Source: DAOTXN01 sp034435435
Lineage (GTDB): Bacteria; Chloroflexota; Anaerolineae; S140-20
Reading direction: 5' to 3'
DNA length: 34,093 nucleotides
Assembly: GCA_034435435.1 (NCBI GenBank)
Contig: DAOTXN010000163.1
Coordinates: 1-34,093, forward strand
Part shown: positions 14,307 through 20,887 of the stretch, in pieces
Layout: each line of letters begins with the position of its first letter
Position numbering within the stretch: position 1 is the stretch's first letter
The notes under the pieces: generated by a model
What the model was told of the DNA's origin: nothing
What the model saw: the letters and a program-made list of their open reading frames with translations, nothing else
Databases searched by the model: none
Translations under genes and position numbers: made by a program

Positions 14307-15455
14307 ATGGCAAATTTTGTGTTTGAACGACTGGCGACCGATGAGCGAGCGCGGGCGGGCTTGTTCCACACTCCGCACGGCTCCATCGAAACTCCTGTTT
14401 TCGCCCCGGTGGGCACACAGGCCACGGTCAAAGCCGTGACGCCGCGCGACCTGCGCGACCTGGGAGCGACGTTAGTCCTCGCCAACACCTACCATCTCAT
14501 GCTGCGCCCCGGCGACGAGCGCATCGCCCGACTGGGCGGGCTGCACGCCTTTATGGGCTGGGATGGCCCAATCCTGACCGATTCGGGTGGCTTTCAGGTC
14601 TTTAGTCTGGGCGAGCTGCGCAAAATAGACGCCGATGGCGCGACCTTTCGCTCACATATTGACGGTTCGGCCCAGCGCCTGACGCCCGAGCGGGCTATCG
14701 CGGTACAGGAGAACCTAGGGGCCGACATTATCATGGCCTTGGACGAGTGCGCCGACCCGACCGACGCGGCCTACGCGGCCATGGCGATGGAGCGCACCCA
14801 TCGCTGGGCCGAGCGCTGTCGAGCCGCGCAGACGCGATCCGACCAGGCGCTGTTCGGCATCGTGCAGGGCGGCGTGGACCCGGACTTGCGGCGGCAAAGC
14901 TGCGTGTTCCTGGTCGGGCTGGACTTGCCTGGTTACGCCATCGGCGGATTGAGCGTAGGCGAAAGCAAAACGGACATGCTGGCGACGCTGGAAATCGTGG
15001 ACTCGGCTCTGCCGGCCGACAAACCGCGCTACCTGATGGGCGTGGGCACGCCTGAAGACCTGGTGGAGGGAGTAGCGCGGGGCGTGGATATTTTTGACTG
15101 CGTGTTGCCCACGCGCGTGGCCCGCCACGGCGCGGCGCTGCTGCGAACGGGCCAGATCAATATGCGCAACGCCGCCCACGCCGACGACCCGCGCCCTATC
15201 GACGAGACGTGCGCCTGTTACACCTGCGTTCACTTTAGTCGGGCCTACGTGCGCCACCTGATCAAGGCGGACGAAATTCTGGCGCACCAATTGCTCTCGA
15301 TTCACAACCTGCACGTGCTGGTGCAACTGGCGCGAGATTTACGAGCGGCGATACTTGGCGGGACGTTTCATGCCTTCCGGCGTGATTTTTGGCGCGCGCG
15401 GGGCGTGAAATCAGAAAACGAACCACAGATTTCACCGATTACACAGATTCAGTGA
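14307..15455 (+). CDS. tgt: tRNA-guanine (queuine/preQ1) transglycosylase
   Basis: This 382-residue enzyme exchanges guanine 34 of GUN-anticodon tRNAs for preQ1 in queuosine synthesis. Diagnostic stretches are TPVFAPVGTQATVKAVTP, LANTYHLMLRPG, LTDSGGFQVFSL with the catalytic-type Asp, GIVQGGVDPDLR, GYAIGGLSVGE, and the zinc site CACYTC followed by H in LLSIHNLH. The last ~15 residues (NEPQISPITQIQ) are encoded by the start of a dispersed palindromic repeat and are not part of the family. The transcript is predicted to be nearly leaderless, and no Shine-Dalgarno is present. No other queuosine gene is in view. Confidence 0.95.
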   Translation: MANFVFERLATDERARAGLFHTPHGSIETPVFAPVGTQATVKAVTPRDLRDLGATLVLANTYHLMLRPGDERIARLGGLHAFMGWDGPILTDSGGFQVFSLGELRKIDADGATFRSHIDGSAQRLTPERAIAVQENLGADIIMALDECADPTDAAYAAMAMERTHRWAERCRAAQTRSDQALFGIVQGGVDPDLRRQSCVFLVGLDLPGYAIGGLSVGESKTDMLATLEIVDSALPADKPRYLMGVGTPEDLVEGVARGVDIFDCVLPTRVARHGAALLRTGQINMRNAAHADDPRPIDETCACYTCVHFSRAYVRHLIKADEILAHQLLSIHNLHVLVQLARDLRAAILGGTFHAFRRDFWRARGVKSENEPQISPITQIQ

Positions 15456-15463
15456 AATCTGTG
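15424..15463. repeat. Palindromic period-9 repeat at the tgt 3' end
   Basis: Perfect 12-bp arms (15424-15435 and 15452-15463) flank a 16-base loop. The sequence is built of CAGATTTCA/CCGATTACA-like 9-nt units. It spans the tgt stop codon and lies between the convergent tgt and methyltransferase genes, so it could end transcription in both directions. It is related in style to the element at 16-82. Confidence 0.65.
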
Positions 15464-15511
15464 CAATCAGTGTTCAGGTTTGGGTTTGTCCGCGTGATGT
15501 GTGTCCGTCGG

Positions 15512-16120
15512 CTATTGGATAGCGCCTTCGAGCCGCAGCAGCAGTTTCTTGCTTTCCACACCGCTGCCTCCGCTGTAGCCGCCCAGCCGTCCGTCGCTGG
15601 CGATCACCCGATGGCAGGGGATGATGATCGGCACGGGATTGTGCCCCAGCGCCTGACCGACGGCCCGGCTGGCGCCGGGCTTGCCGATGGCCTGCGCCAC
15701 CTGTCCATAAGTCCACACCTGGCCGGGGGGGATGCGCCGGGCGGTTTGCAAGACGCTGCGCTGAAAATGCGACAGCCGCTCCAGGTCCAGGGGCACGTCG
15801 AAGCGGAAACGCGGGTCGTTAAAATAGTTCTGAAATTGGCGGGTAATAAACGCCAGCGCGTCCGAATTTCGCTCGGTGCGGGTCAGCGGGTCCAGGTGGG
15901 TCAGGAAATCGTTCTGGCTCACACCAAAACTCACGTCGAGCAAACCGCGCTCGCTGGCGGCGACGTACAACGCGCCCAGCGGCGACGGAACCACGTCCCA
16001 GCGGATCAACGGCGCGGTCTGTATAAACCAGCGCATCACCTGCCGTCGGCAAGCCTGCACCGCCTCTTCTGGCGGACGCCCCAACGCTTGCTCCAGTTGT
16101 GTCCATCCTTGCTCATTCAT
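15512..16120 (-). CDS. ogt: Methylated-DNA-[protein]-cysteine S-methyltransferase with N-terminal extension
   Basis: This 202-residue suicide repair protein should remove alkyl groups from O6-alkylguanine. The acceptor Cys169 lies in IIPCHRV, preceded by the FQRSVLQTARRIPPGQVWTYGQVA helix-turn-helix with its Arg finger region and followed by GGYSGG. The first ~40 residues (LEQALGRPPEEAVQACRRQVMRWFIQTAPLIRW) are an extra helical segment not typical of Ogt. The ATG at 16120 was chosen; upstream codons are heptanucleotide repeat. It starts inside the last 8 bp of an ECF sigma factor gene, so the two are coupled and the sigma factor may respond to alkylation damage. Confidence 0.9.
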   Translation of the reverse strand: MNEQGWTQLEQALGRPPEEAVQACRRQVMRWFIQTAPLIRWDVVPSPLGALYVAASERGLLDVSFGVSQNDFLTHLDPLTRTERNSDALAFITRQFQNYFNDPRFRFDVPLDLERLSHFQRSVLQTARRIPPGQVWTYGQVAQAIGKPGASRAVGQALGHNPVPIIIPCHRVIASDGRLGGYSGGSGVESKKLLLRLEGAIQ

Positions 16121-16661
16121 CGTTCGTCCTTCGTCCTTCGTTCTTCGTCTGTGCCAAATCCTGGCGCAGTCGCCGCACGCCCTGATACACATTGGCCCGG
16201 GCGCTGTCCTCAGAGCAATCGAGGGCCTGCGCGATCTCGGCGTAGCTCAACTCTTGACCATAACGCAGCACGACCGCCGCCTGCTGTTTGGGTGGGAGCG
16301 TCGCCGCCCCTCGCCGCACCGCGTAAAGAGTTTCACCCCACACGGCTTGTTGTTCGGGCGATGGGTTCCCGTCGGCGATATACTGCCCGGCCTGTTCCCA
16401 GGTCTCATCGAGATGCATGTTGCCCCGTTTCAGCGCAGTGTAGGCGCGGTTGGTGGCGATTTTGTAAAGCCAGGCGCGATGATTGCTGTCGGGGCGCAGC
16501 CGCCCGAAGGCTTTGTAGGCCCGCAAAAACACCTCTTGGGCCAGGTCTTGCGCCTCCATTTCGCTGTCGCTTCGACCGGCGCTGCGCAACAAGCGCCACA
16601 AATAACGATAGATCTCGTCGTGATGTAATTCGATCAGCGTCTCAAAACGCATGGTCCCCAT
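16113..16661 (-). CDS. ECF-type RNA polymerase sigma factor
   Basis: This 182-residue sigma70-family factor has only regions 2 and 4. Region 2 reads LIELHHDEIYRYLWRLLRS..AQDLAQEVFLRAYKAFGRL..NHRAWLYKIATNRAYTALKR. Region 4 reads LPPKQQAAVVLRYGQELSYAEIAQALDCSEDSARANVYQGVRRLR. The C-terminal TKNEGRRTNDE is encoded by a heptanucleotide repeat rather than conserved sequence. An in-frame ATG at 16652 is an alternative start. The overlapping downstream gene encodes a DNA methyltransferase rather than an obvious anti-sigma factor. A MITE has inserted 27 bp upstream of the start and may now supply the promoter. Confidence 0.92.
   Translation of the reverse strand: MGTMRFETLIELHHDEIYRYLWRLLRSAGRSDSEMEAQDLAQEVFLRAYKAFGRLRPDSNHRAWLYKIATNRAYTALKRGNMHLDETWEQAGQYIADGNPSPEQQAVWGETLYAVRRGAATLPPKQQAAVVLRYGQELSYAEIAQALDCSEDSARANVYQGVRRLRQDLAQTKNEGRRTNDE
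16116..16150. repeat. Heptanucleotide-period repeat at the sigma/ogt junction
   Basis: Units of the type CGTCCTT repeat about five times with period 7 across the end of the sigma gene. On the coding strand they specify the KNEGRRTNDE tail. A near-identical array lies at 20083-20114 in front of the diacylglycerol kinase gene. Confidence 0.6.
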
Positions 16662-16679
16662 TCTGGCTGCTTTCTTTTC

Positions 16680-16916
16680 TGATTTACGTAACTGCTCAGG
16701 TGGGGATATGACAACGAATTTTCGGGATTGACCGAATGGCGTCGACCAACCCTGCCCTGGGGCTGCCCGCGTTCTGCAGTGAGGTGCGGCGTCGCATCCC
16801 TTGGGACCACGGTCAGCGCGGCTGTGGGGCCCAGGCCATCGAGCCGAGAAGCCCAGATTCGCTCAATCCTTTGATTCGGTGTCCTATCTGCACAGGCTGA
16901 GCAGTTACTGATTTAC
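16680..16916. mobile_element. IS66-type MITE with 8-bp target duplication
   Basis: The 221-bp element at 16688-16908 has perfect 12-bp terminal inverted repeats: GTAACTGCTCAG on the left and CTGAGCAGTTAC on the right. It is bounded by the direct repeat TGATTTAC at 16680-16687 and 16909-16916. Ends starting GTAA and an 8-bp duplication are hallmarks of the IS66 family. The interior encodes no transposase, so it is non-autonomous. It fills most of the gene-free stretch 16662-17117; the remainder holds only a candidate promoter for the next gene. Confidence 0.8.
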
Positions 16917-16998
16917 ACTCATTATAACTGCCAAAGGATGACTTTGTGAAACGGCAGGTTGGTTTTCTCACCTACCGGCTTTCGTCCTACTCTTCTTG

Positions 16999-17007
16999 TG
17001 CTAGAAT
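16999..17007 (+). promoter_or_regulatory. Extended -10 candidate for the SGNH-like gene
   Basis: TGC followed by TAGAAT (17002-17007) forms an extended -10. No good -35 is present 17 bp upstream. The leader would be about 105 bases. The segment AAAGGATGACTT occurs twice nearby (from 16933 and from 17101), the second copy serving as the ribosome-binding region. Confidence 0.4.
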
Positions 17008-17117
17008 GGCGTCATCTACACTGCTTGCACCTCCATCGCCAACGGCGCACCCAAGCACGCTGATCGCGGTGCGCGAACCCCCAGCAACTCACACAAGTAT
17101 TGAAAGGATGACTTGAA

Positions 17118-18218
17118 ATGCGACTGAGACAAGTACTACTTGGGCTTTTACTCGTATGTGTATCGAGCAGTGCGAGTCTGGGCCAATTTGCTGCTGGCGG
17201 TCCCCAAAGGAGCTGGCCGGACGCCGATATGATACCTCTGATCGACATGGACGAGGCGACCTACCTGGGCTTTGAAGGCGGGCTGTACCCCAACGCCCAG
17301 AACGTCGCGCCGCCTGGACACGCCGGCGAAGGTTTGGAGCGAGCCAGTCTCGTGCGGCCGGTGGATGTGGACGGCAACCCCAGCCCCGACGGCCGGTACA
17401 TTTTGCTCTCCATTGGTATGTCGAATGCGGCCCAAGAGTTCTGCGGTGTCGCTGAAGACGGCGTCACCTGCGCGCCGTGGACCTTCATGGGTCAGGCCAG
17501 CATGGATCCCGAGGTGCGTCATGGTCAGCTCGTGATCCTCAACGGCGCGTTGAGCGGGCAGGACGCCAATAGCTGGGATTCTCCCACCGAGGAGAACTAT
17601 GACCGCGTGCGCGACGAGATTCTCACCCCCAATGGTTACAGCGAAAAACAGGTCCAGGTGGTGTGGCTCAAGGTAGCCAACAGCCTGGCCGGTCTTCAGC
17701 CGTCGCTACCCGCCGCCGACGCCGACGCCTACGTGCTGCTATTCCTCACGGGCAACATTCTGCGCGCGCTCCGAGAGCGTTATCCTAACTTGTTAATGGT
17801 GTTCGTCTCCAGCCGCATCTACGGCGGTTACGCCACGACCGAGCTTAACCCCGAGCCTTATGCTTACGAGTCGGGCCTGGCCGTCAAATGGCTGATCGAA
17901 GCCCAGATCGAGCAAATGGCGAACGGGGGCGTCCCTGTGGATGGGCGCGTGGGTGACGTGAACTATAACACCGTCGCGCCGTGGGTGGCGTGGGGGCCTT
18001 ATCTGTGGGCCGACGGACTCAACCCGCGCTCGGACGGGCTGATCTGGGAACTGGCCGATTTCGCAGAGAGCGATGGCACCCACCCTTCGGAATCGGGCGA
18101 GGAAAAGGTCGGGAGTATGCTGTTAGATTTCTTCAAGACCTCCCCCTTCACCGCCTGTTGGTTCCTGATCGACGGGACCTGCGGCGCGCAGGTATTTCTA
18201 CCGCTGGTATTGCGATAG
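17118..18218 (+). CDS. Secreted SGNH-hydrolase-like protein with Chloroflexota C-terminal tail
   Basis: This 366-residue exported protein has a signal peptide of about 22 residues (LRQVLLGLLLVCVSSSASLG). The body shows ILLSIGMSN, where an SGNH/GDSL hydrolase would have its nucleophile Ser, and DGTHPSESGEEKVG near the C-terminus. The latter resembles the block V DxxHPS with catalytic Asp and His. The nucleophile block is degenerate, so activity is uncertain. The protein ends in QVFLPLVLR, a short hydrophobic-basic tail seen at the end of many secreted Chloroflexota proteins. The ATG at 17118 has AAAGGA nine bases upstream. It converges on the next gene with one base between stop codons. The substrate is unknown; a carbohydrate ester is possible. 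Confidence 0.7.
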   Translation: MRLRQVLLGLLLVCVSSSASLGQFAAGGPQRSWPDADMIPLIDMDEATYLGFEGGLYPNAQNVAPPGHAGEGLERASLVRPVDVDGNPSPDGRYILLSIGMSNAAQEFCGVAEDGVTCAPWTFMGQASMDPEVRHGQLVILNGALSGQDANSWDSPTEENYDRVRDEILTPNGYSEKQVQVVWLKVANSLAGLQPSLPAADADAYVLLFLTGNILRALRERYPNLLMVFVSSRIYGGYATTELNPEPYAYESGLAVKWLIEAQIEQMANGGVPVDGRVGDVNYNTVAPWVAWGPYLWADGLNPRSDGLIWELADFAESDGTHPSESGEEKVGSMLLDFFKTSPFTACWFLIDGTCGAQVFLPLVLR

Positions 18219-18219
18219 T

Positions 18220-19131
18220 CTATGTCAGGTATTTCAAAGCCGTCTCGGCCACTTGCTGTCGCGCCGGGTCTTTCAGCCAACGCTCAAGCTCGGGGATTAC
18301 GGCGTCGGGTCGCTTTTTGCCCAGCGCCCGCGCCGCGCCGGCCACCGCCCGCCACACGGTTCGGCGTGGGTCGTCGGCCAGCGTGTACAAAAAGGCCATG
18401 GCTCGCTCCACGTGGGCCACGCCGCCGCTGGCCGACATGGCCATGGCCAGGTTCCAGCGCACCTGTTCATCGTCGTAACGCTCGCGCCATTCTTCCAACA
18501 CAGCGAACGTCAAATCGGGATGGTGATTGAGGATGGCCGCGCCGATGGCGAACGGCCCCAGATTCTTGCGCACGTATTCGGAGCGGTCGGCCAGCAGCGG
18601 CTCCAACAGGCGCAGGCAGGCCTCGGCCCGCGCGGGACCGTGTTTTTTGTCGCGCACCACGGGCATCACGGCCAGCGCCACCGCCCGTCGCACGTTCTCC
18701 GACGGATGGCGCGTCCACTCCTGGAACAGCGGATACACCGCCTCAAAGTGGTCCTGGAGCACCATCGTAAACCCCCCGGCCGCCCCTTCGCGGATGGTCC
18801 AGTTGTCGTCGTCGGCCAGGCGGAGCAGCAGTCGCCGGACCTCCTCTGTGTGTTCGGCGTAGTGGGGGCTGAACAGCCACGTCGCCATCATCTTGGCCGC
18901 CCACTCGGAGCGTCCGGCCATGGCCACGCCCCAGACGTAAATCGTTTGCGGATCGTCGCGGAGCAGGCGCTGGATGAGCTTGTCGGCCTGGCGCAGGGTG
19001 GGCAGGCGCCCGCTTTCGTTCAGCAGGGCAATCAGGCCGTCCAGGTCACGCGCCTCGATGCGGGCTTGCAGCTCAGACGCCGTCGGGGCCTGGCCTTTGT
19101 CGGGCACGCCGTGGGGCTTTTTATTCGTCAT
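18220..19131 (-). CDS. HEAT-repeat protein related to DNA alkylation repair family
   Basis: This 303-residue soluble protein consists almost entirely of HEAT-like helical pairs from about residue 60 onward. Repeats such as HPSENVRRAVALAVMPVV, DRSEYVRKNLGPFAIGAAILNHHPDL and DDPRRTVWRAVAGAARAL resemble AlkC/AlkD DNA glycosylases, especially the SEYVRKNL segment. The catalytic Trp/Asp set of AlkD cannot be assigned with confidence. The ATG at 19131 is preceded by AGGA six bases away. Alternatives are a generic HEAT scaffold or a phycobilisome-lyase-like protein. Confidence 0.7.
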   Translation of the reverse strand: MTNKKPHGVPDKGQAPTASELQARIEARDLDGLIALLNESGRLPTLRQADKLIQRLLRDDPQTIYVWGVAMAGRSEWAAKMMATWLFSPHYAEHTEEVRRLLLRLADDDNWTIREGAAGGFTMVLQDHFEAVYPLFQEWTRHPSENVRRAVALAVMPVVRDKKHGPARAEACLRLLEPLLADRSEYVRKNLGPFAIGAAILNHHPDLTFAVLEEWRERYDDEQVRWNLAMAMSASGGVAHVERAMAFLYTLADDPRRTVWRAVAGAARALGKKRPDAVIPELERWLKDPARQQVAETALKYLT

Positions 19132-19152
19132 CTTGTGTCCTCAGATCAAATG

Positions 19153-19170
19153 GCGGGTTTGGAAACCCGC
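19153..19170. repeat. Short palindrome between the HEAT and kinase genes
   Basis: GCGGGTTT (19153-19160) is followed two bases later by its complement AAACCCGC (19163-19170). It lies in the 43-bp gap downstream of the diacylglycerol kinase gene's stop (minus strand). It could act as a weak terminator, though no T-run follows. Confidence 0.45.
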
Positions 19171-19174
19171 TCTA

Positions 19175-20092
19175 CTAGACTCTAACGCGCAGCGCGCCGG
19201 GGATGATGCGCACCTCAAAGTTTCGAGCGTCGGTGGCAAAGATTTCGCCGTCGAGATGGATGGGCTGCGGGACGGGCGCCTCGACCACCACCCGCTGCGC
19301 ACGGGCCATCTCGACCTGTTGGTGCGTTTCGTGGGCGCCCTTGATAAAGCGCGGGATGATCAGCAGCATACCCAGACGACTCAATTTTCCGGCGATGCAC
19401 ACCTCGAGCCAACCGTCGTCCAACCGGGCGCGCGGCGTGACGAGAAAGCCACCTCCGTGCCGGCTGCCGTTTCCGATGGTCAACATCATCGTGGGGCGGG
19501 TCAGCTCGCGCTCGTCCAGGTGGATGCGCAGCCGGGGCGCGTGGTGGTGCAAGATGAGCGTTTTCAGCACGGCCACGAGATAGACCCAAAAGCCGCGCAG
19601 CCGTTTGAGACGCTTGGCCTCCACCGACACCTGCGCATCAAAGCCCACCCCGCAGCCGTTGTCGAAATAACGCGCCCGCCCATCGGCCTCGCGGATGTGT
19701 CCCACGTCTACCACCTGCACGCGACCGTCGAACAGACGCCGGCAGGCGGCCAGCGGATCTAGAGGGATGCCTGCCAGCCAGGCAAAGTCGTTGCCCGACC
19801 CGGTCGGGATGACGCCCAAAGTCGTCAGGTGGTTGTTGTTGGCTCGCATCAGCCCGTTGACCACTTCGTTGACCGTGCCGTCGCCGCCCACGGCCACCAC
19901 CAGCTCGCAGCCCTGGCTGGCGGCCTCTTGGGCCAGCGCGGTAGCGTGCCCCACTGTCTGCGTTTCTATCCATTCCATCTCGAGCCCGGCTTTTGCTGCG
20001 CCGTCGGCCAGGCACGCGCGCAGCGCGGGTTCCAACCGCGCCGCCCGCCCTCCGGCGGCCATAGGATTAAAAATGACGCGCACATTCGTCAT
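19175..20092 (-). CDS. Diacylglycerol kinase family lipid kinase (YegS/DagK-like)
   Basis: This 305-residue cytoplasmic enzyme should phosphorylate diacylglycerol or a related lipid with ATP. The nucleotide site is VVAVGGDGTVNEVVNGL, followed by GVIPTGSGNDFAWLAGIP. The C-terminal domain contains VDVGHI, FDNGCGVGFDAQVSVEAKR and HLDGEIF, as expected of the DAGK catalytic and accessory domains. The ATG at 20092 was selected because the upstream codons fall in heptanucleotide repeat sequence and the conserved fold starts at VRVIFNPMAAGG. It follows the XTP diphosphatase gene closely on the same strand. Confidence 0.9.
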   Translation of the reverse strand: MTNVRVIFNPMAAGGRAARLEPALRACLADGAAKAGLEMEWIETQTVGHATALAQEAASQGCELVVAVGGDGTVNEVVNGLMRANNNHLTTLGVIPTGSGNDFAWLAGIPLDPLAACRRLFDGRVQVVDVGHIREADGRARYFDNGCGVGFDAQVSVEAKRLKRLRGFWVYLVAVLKTLILHHHAPRLRIHLDERELTRPTMMLTIGNGSRHGGGFLVTPRARLDDGWLEVCIAGKLSRLGMLLIIPRFIKGAHETHQQVEMARAQRVVVEAPVPQPIHLDGEIFATDARNFEVRIIPGALRVRV

Positions 20093-20114
20093 TCGTCTCT
20101 CGTCTTTCGTCTTC
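20083..20114. repeat. Heptanucleotide-period repeat before the lipid kinase gene
   Basis: TTCGTCA/TTCGTCT-type units repeat with period 7 from the first codons of the kinase gene into the end of the neighbouring diphosphatase gene. It is the same family of simple repeat as at 16116-16150. Confidence 0.6.
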
Positions 20115-20712
20115 AATCCCCCAGCCGTTCCAAAACGGGCCGTATGGCCTGGGCCGCCCGCGCCCGGTGGCTGATGCGATTCTTTTCTTCGGCCAGTAGT
20201 TCGGCCATGGTGCAATTTTGGTCGGGAATGAAAAAGACCGGGTCGTAGCCAAAACCACCGTCGCCCCGGGGCGCGGCGATGATGCGGCCCTCACACACAC
20301 CTTCGGTCTCCCACGTCTGCCCATCGGGTGCGGCAACCACGATGACGCAGCGGAAGCGGGCCGTGCGCCGATCAGTGGGCGCGCCCGCCTGGTCCAGGGC
20401 GCGCAGCAGCGCCGTCACGCGGTCGGCGTCGTCGCCGAGGGCATAGCGGGCCGAGCGCACGCCGGGCGCGCCGTCGAGCGCGTCCACCTCCAGCCCCGAA
20501 TCATCGGCCAGCGCCAGCAACCCGCTGGTCCGGGCATAGGCGATGGCCTTGAGGCGGGCGTTTTCGGCGTAGGTGTCGCCGCTCTCAACCACTTGCAAGT
20601 CCAGCCCCAGGTCGGCGGGCGTCACCAACTGGAACGGCACACCGGTGAGCAAGGCTTCATACTCGCGCAGTTTGCCCCGGTTGTGGGTGGCAATGAGCAA
20701 GTTTTTTATCAT
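20113..20712 (-). CDS. rdgB: XTP/dITP diphosphatase (RdgB/HAM1 family)
   Basis: This 199-residue house-cleaning enzyme hydrolyses dITP and XTP so that deaminated purines do not enter nucleic acids. Family motifs are LLIATHNRGKLREYEALL at the N-terminus, SGDTYAENARLKAIAYA, ALADDSGLEVDALDGAPGVRSARYA, GDGGFGYDPVFFIPD, and the C-terminal EEKNRISHRARA. The length is typical. The ATG at 20712 lies seven bases after a TATATT box, so the mRNA may be leaderless; no Shine-Dalgarno is present. Confidence 0.94.
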   Translation of the reverse strand: MIKNLLIATHNRGKLREYEALLTGVPFQLVTPADLGLDLQVVESGDTYAENARLKAIAYARTSGLLALADDSGLEVDALDGAPGVRSARYALGDDADRVTALLRALDQAGAPTDRRTARFRCVIVVAAPDGQTWETEGVCEGRIIAAPRGDGGFGYDPVFFIPDQNCTMAELLAEEKNRISHRARAAQAIRPVLERLGD

Positions 20713-20719
20713 GGCGCGA

Positions 20720-20747
20720 AATATAGCATAGATGAGCCACAACGCAA
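20720..20747 (-). promoter_or_regulatory. Candidate promoter of rdgB
   Basis: On the minus strand the -35 is TTGCGT (20747-20742), the spacer is 16 bp and the -10 is TATATT (20725-20720). It would place the transcript start at the rdgB ATG. An overlapping TATGCT (20730-20725) is an alternative -10. Confidence 0.4.
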
Positions 20748-20763
20748 ACCGTGGGTTGGGCTT

Positions 20764-20792
20764 TTGCTCTTTGTCCCGTCATCGGGTATAAT
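20764..20792 (+). promoter_or_regulatory. Promoter of the GNAT-exporter-terpene run
   Basis: The -35 is TTGCTC (20764-20769), the spacer is 17 bp and the -10 is a perfect TATAAT (20787-20792). Transcription would start near 20799, just before a four-unit heptanucleotide repeat in the leader. Confidence 0.65.
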
Positions 20793-20808
20793 CGCGCCGT
20801 TGCATCGA

Positions 20809-20836
20809 GCTTTCAGCTTTCAGCTATCAGCTACCA
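20809..20836 (+). repeat. Four-unit heptanucleotide repeat in the leader
   Basis: Four consecutive 7-nt units, GCTTTCA, GCTTTCA, GCTATCA and GCTACCA, occupy the leader between the promoter and the GTG start at 20888. Period-7 simple repeats occur at two other gene junctions in this window. Confidence 0.65.
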
Positions 20837-20887
20837 GCGCCCGGTCAAGACCGAAGACTGGTCGTCGTTGACGAAGGAGAAAGAATT

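Noticed and set aside
15389..16711. 440-codon plus-strand frame across the ogt and sigma genes
   Set aside because: It runs through a palindromic repeat and antisense to two well-identified genes, with no recognisable domain.
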